A DNA stretch of 64,000 nt from Achromobacter mucicolens (GTDB lineage: Bacteria; Pseudomonadota; Gammaproteobacteria; Burkholderiales; Burkholderiaceae_B). The stretch lies in the NCBI RefSeq assembly GCF_902859725.1, contig NZ_CADIJP010000009.1:1-64000 (forward strand), read 5' to 3'. Below the pieces are notes generated by a model. That model ran no database searches. It had not been told where the DNA came from and saw nothing but the letters and a program-made list of their open reading frames with translations. The position numbers were made by a program, and so were the translations under genes. Of this stretch, positions 61,801 through 64,000 are shown in pieces; position 1 is the stretch's first letter, and each line of letters opens with the position of its first letter.

Positions 61801-62706
61801 ATGACCGCCGCCACCTTGAACAACGGACATTCCAGCGCCACGTCCACCCTGCTGCCCACCCTGTCGCTGATCGGCGCCATGGCCTCCTTGTGCGTGGGCA
61901 CGTCGTTTGCCAAATCGCTGTTTCCCGAAGTGGGCGCGCAAGGCACCACCGCATATCGCATCGTCATCGGCGCCATCATCCTGCTGGCCTTCTGGCGGCC
62001 GTGGCGCTTTCCGCTCACGCGCCGCAACGCTGCGAAGATCGCCCTGTATGGCGTGACGCTGGCGTGCATGAACCTGCTGTTCTACATGGCGCTCAAGACC
62101 CTGCCGCTGGGCATTGCCATCGCCATCGAATTCACCGGGCCGCTCACGCTGGCTGTCGTGCTGTCGCGGCGTGCCATCGACTTCGTCTGGATCGCCTGCG
62201 CGCTGGCCGGCCTGATCCTGCTGATCCCCACCGGGCAGTCCGTGCACGATCTCGATCCGCAAGGCATCGCGTACGCACTGGGCGCTGCCGTGTGCTGGGC
62301 GCTGTACATCATCTTCGGCAAGATGGCCGGAAACGTGCATGGCGGCCAGGCCACGTCGCTGGGCCTCTTGGCGGCCACGATGGTGGCCCTGCCCGTCGGC
62401 GCGGCGCATGCGGGCATGGCGCTGCTGGACCCCAAACTGATCCTGGCCGGCGTGGCCGTCGGCATCCTGTCCAGCGCCCTGCCTTACTCGCTGGAAATGG
62501 TGGCGCTGCGGCGGCTGCCGCAAAAGACCTTCGGCGTGCTGCTCAGCATGGAGCCCGCAATGGGCGCGCTGGCCGGCGTGGTGGTGCTTAACGAGCACCT
62601 GTCCCAGACGCAATGGCTGGCAATCTGCGGCATCATCATCGCGTCCGCGGGCTGCGCGGCCACGGCGCAACGTAGCCGCAAGGCGCCGATTCCGGCGCCC
62701 GACTGA
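61801..62706 (+). CDS. rhtA: EamA/RhtA-family exporter
   Basis: 301 residues, about ten helices in two EamA repeats (about 15-145 and 155-290). GTSFAKSLFPEVGAQGTTAYRIVIGA and MALKTLPLGIAIAIEFTGPLTLAV, with LPYSLEMVALRRLPQKTFGVLLSMEPA, are RhtA-like. RhtA exports threonine and homoserine. It lies after the LysE-type exporter on the same strand (53 bp apart) and may share its control. The gene symbol is by similarity. Confidence 0.88.
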   Translation: MTAATLNNGHSSATSTLLPTLSLIGAMASLCVGTSFAKSLFPEVGAQGTTAYRIVIGAIILLAFWRPWRFPLTRRNAAKIALYGVTLACMNLLFYMALKTLPLGIAIAIEFTGPLTLAVVLSRRAIDFVWIACALAGLILLIPTGQSVHDLDPQGIAYALGAAVCWALYIIFGKMAGNVHGGQATSLGLLAATMVALPVGAAHAGMALLDPKLILAGVAVGILSSALPYSLEMVALRRLPQKTFGVLLSMEPAMGALAGVVVLNEHLSQTQWLAICGIIIASAGCAATAQRSRKAPIPAPD

Positions 62707-62729
62707 ACATTCTGGCGGCGCCCGCCCGC

Positions 62730-63710
62730 TCACTGGGCCGGCAAATCCTTGCTCCGGATGACCGCGCCCCAGCGCGCGTGCTCCTGGCGCGCGTATGCCT
62801 CGAACGCCTGCGGCGTGCTGCCGGCCGGTTCCATGCCCTGCAAGGTAAGCTGCTTGACCACGTCCGGCGAGGCCAGGGCTTGCTGGATCGCGCGGCTCAG
62901 CGTCTCCACCACCGGCGCCGGCGTGCCGGCCGGGGCCACCACGCCCTGCCAGGCCGCCGCCTCGCAAACCGGGCCGCCCGCCTCGGCAAAGGTCGGCACC
63001 TCGGCCAGTTGCCCGGATCGTGCGGCGGACGGCACCGCGATGGCATGCAGCCTGCCCGCCTGGATCAGCGGCCGCGCGGCGGCCAGGTCCGCCATCATCA
63101 GCGGCACCACGCCAGCGGCGACGTCCTGAAGCGCCGGCGGCGTCCCCTTGTACGGCACGGCCGTGGCGCGCCCCCCGATCGTTTCCATGAACAATTCCAT
63201 CGCCAGATGGTGCGGACTGCCCACGCCCAGCGAGGCATAACTGCCCGGCTCCTTGCGCTTCAGATACGTCTTGACGTCGTCCAGCGTGCGCAGCCCGGCA
63301 TCCGGGGCGGCCACCAGGACGATGGGCAGCGCCACCAGCGTGGACACCGGCGTGAAATCGGCCTGGGGATCGTAGGGCAAATCGCTGTAGAGCCACGGGT
63401 TGAGCGCCAGCGTGCTCATGCCGGCGGTCAGCACCGTGTAGCCATCCGGCTGTGCGCGCGCGGCCTCCTGCGCCGCGACGATGGTGGCCGCGCCCGGCCG
63501 GTTCTCGACCACCACCGGCTGGCCCAGCGTCTGGCCGACATGCCGGGCCACGATGCGCGTCGCCAGATCGCTGCCGCCGCCAGCACTGAACGGCACCAGC
63601 CAGCGGATGGGGCGATCGGGATATCCGCCCGCCACCGACGCGGCTGGAATGGCCGCCGCCAGCGCGGCCGACAACAGCATGCGCAGCACGCCCTGAAACA
63701 TGAAGCTCAC
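62730..63710 (-). CDS. Bug-family binding protein
   Basis: 326 residues. A signal peptide (about 1-27, LLSAALAAAIPAASVAGG) precedes the Bug fold with RPIRWLVPFSAGGGSDLATRIVA, VVVENRPGAATIVAAQEAARA, DGYTVLTAGMS and VPYKGTPPALQDVAAGVV. The start could also be at MLRMLLS-type downstream positions; I keep MSFMFQG. It is the third Bug protein in this window, again without adjacent TctAB permease genes. It lies 34 bp after a hydroxypyruvate-isomerase-like gene on the same strand, suggesting that it binds a related hydroxy acid. Confidence 0.92.
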   Translation of the reverse strand: MSFMFQGVLRMLLSAALAAAIPAASVAGGYPDRPIRWLVPFSAGGGSDLATRIVARHVGQTLGQPVVVENRPGAATIVAAQEAARAQPDGYTVLTAGMSTLALNPWLYSDLPYDPQADFTPVSTLVALPIVLVAAPDAGLRTLDDVKTYLKRKEPGSYASLGVGSPHHLAMELFMETIGGRATAVPYKGTPPALQDVAAGVVPLMMADLAAARPLIQAGRLHAIAVPSAARSGQLAEVPTFAEAGGPVCEAAAWQGVVAPAGTPAPVVETLSRAIQQALASPDVVKQLTLQGMEPAGSTPQAFEAYARQEHARWGAVIRSKDLPAQ

Positions 63711-63744
63711 TCCTTTTGCACTTCGATTGGGGGCATTGCGCCGA

Positions 63745-64000
63745 TCAGGCGCGGGCGGCGTTCAGCCAACGCAGGCCGGCCGAGGTCGAGCCCGCGGGGC
63801 GGTACTCGCAGCCGATCCAGCCGCCGTACTGCAATTCACGCAACACGCCGAAGATCCAGCCGTAATCGAGCTCGCCGCGGTCGGGCTCCTGGCGCAGCGG
63901 CACCCCGGCGATCTGCAGATGGCCGACCCGCCCGGTGGGCAGGTATTCGCGCAGCTTGGCGGTGACGTCGCCCTCGACGATCTGGCAGTGGTAGAGGTCC
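63745..64000 (-). CDS. Hydroxypyruvate/2-oxo-tetronate isomerase-like protein, 3' part
   Basis: Only the last 84 residues are visible; the gene continues beyond 64000. They read [37 protein letters not shown] and [11 protein letters not shown]. These are the C-terminal strands of the Hyi/OtnI TIM barrel, with its metal-binding His and Glu positions. It interconverts an aldose- and ketose-type acid such as hydroxypyruvate and tartronate semialdehyde. It is followed by a Bug protein gene on the same strand. Confidence 0.85.
   Translation of the reverse strand, partial: DLYHCQIVEGDVTAKLREYLPTGRVGHLQIAGVPLRQEPDRGELDYGWIFGVLRELQYGGWIGCEYRPAGSTSAGLRWLNAARA

Overview
This window is a high-GC (roughly two thirds G+C by eye), gene-dense stretch of a beta-proteobacterial chromosome. 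The best fit is Alcaligenaceae (Achromobacter/Bordetella type). The reasons are the housekeeping block hemA-prfA-prmC-grxD-ubiX, the CysI-DUF934 pair, three stand-alone Bug-type periplasmic binding proteins, many LysR/IclR/GntR regulators next to catabolic genes, and GC-rich intergenic repeats. The genus is inferred from gene content and protein style; no database search was run.

Layout. 1-2138: end of a 2-oxoacid dehydrogenase operon (E2, E3). 2218-6983: a LysR gene, ilvD with a clear terminator, and a LysR-AraC regulator pair whose reading frames overlap. 7128-8908: an acetyltransferase coupled to an MFS transporter. 8909-9586: repeat-rich gap. 9587-14156: queC, ppc and an alpha/beta hydrolase. 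14157-14952: a second repeat-rich gap carrying a near copy of the first element. 14953-18265: 3-hydroxyacyl-CoA dehydrogenase, AtoE-type transporter and an SDR. 18316-23153: an IclR/PcaR-type regulator divergent from pcaI-pcaJ-catC-yciI-pcaD-cyclase, the lower beta-ketoadipate pathway. 23226-24949: PsiF-like and FxLYD-like secreted proteins and carbonic anhydrase. 25004-35267: GntR regulator divergent from a catabolic operon with a complete Liv-type ABC transporter, three SDRs, a 3-ketosteroid-dehydrogenase-like flavoprotein and a GST. 35307-39450: a frameshifted AraC remnant, an unrecognised helical protein, a DUF3100 membrane protein with its divergent LysR, and a DUF2970 protein. 39984-42264: sulfite reductase and DUF934. 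42308-47311: IclR divergent from Bug protein, acyl-CoA ligase, citryl-CoA-lyase-like protein and SDR. 47334-50588: Bug protein and enolase-superfamily enzyme divergent from LysR. 50604-52644: an orphan MetQ-like protein and a DUF6817-like protein. 52764-57058: ubiX-grxD-prmC-prfA-hemA. 57383-57665: two identical tRNA-Phe genes. 57930-64000: MscS-type channel, Lrp/AsnC regulator, two amino-acid exporters, a third Bug protein and the end of a hydroxypyruvate-isomerase-like gene.

How it works together. The window is mainly small-molecule catabolism controlled by local regulators, and most divergent regulator/operon gaps hold a visible dyad. The most suggestive regulatory link is a shared GTTC-N7-GAAC palindrome in front of both pcaI and the 3-hydroxyacyl-CoA dehydrogenase unit. 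The palindrome-plus-direct-repeat layout at pcaI resembles what I recall of the PcaU operator. The least explained parts are the paired 350-bp inverted-repeat elements with nearby GGTGTCWGACACC palindromes, the CoA-ligase/citryl-CoA-lyase operon and the Liv/SDR/flavoprotein operon.
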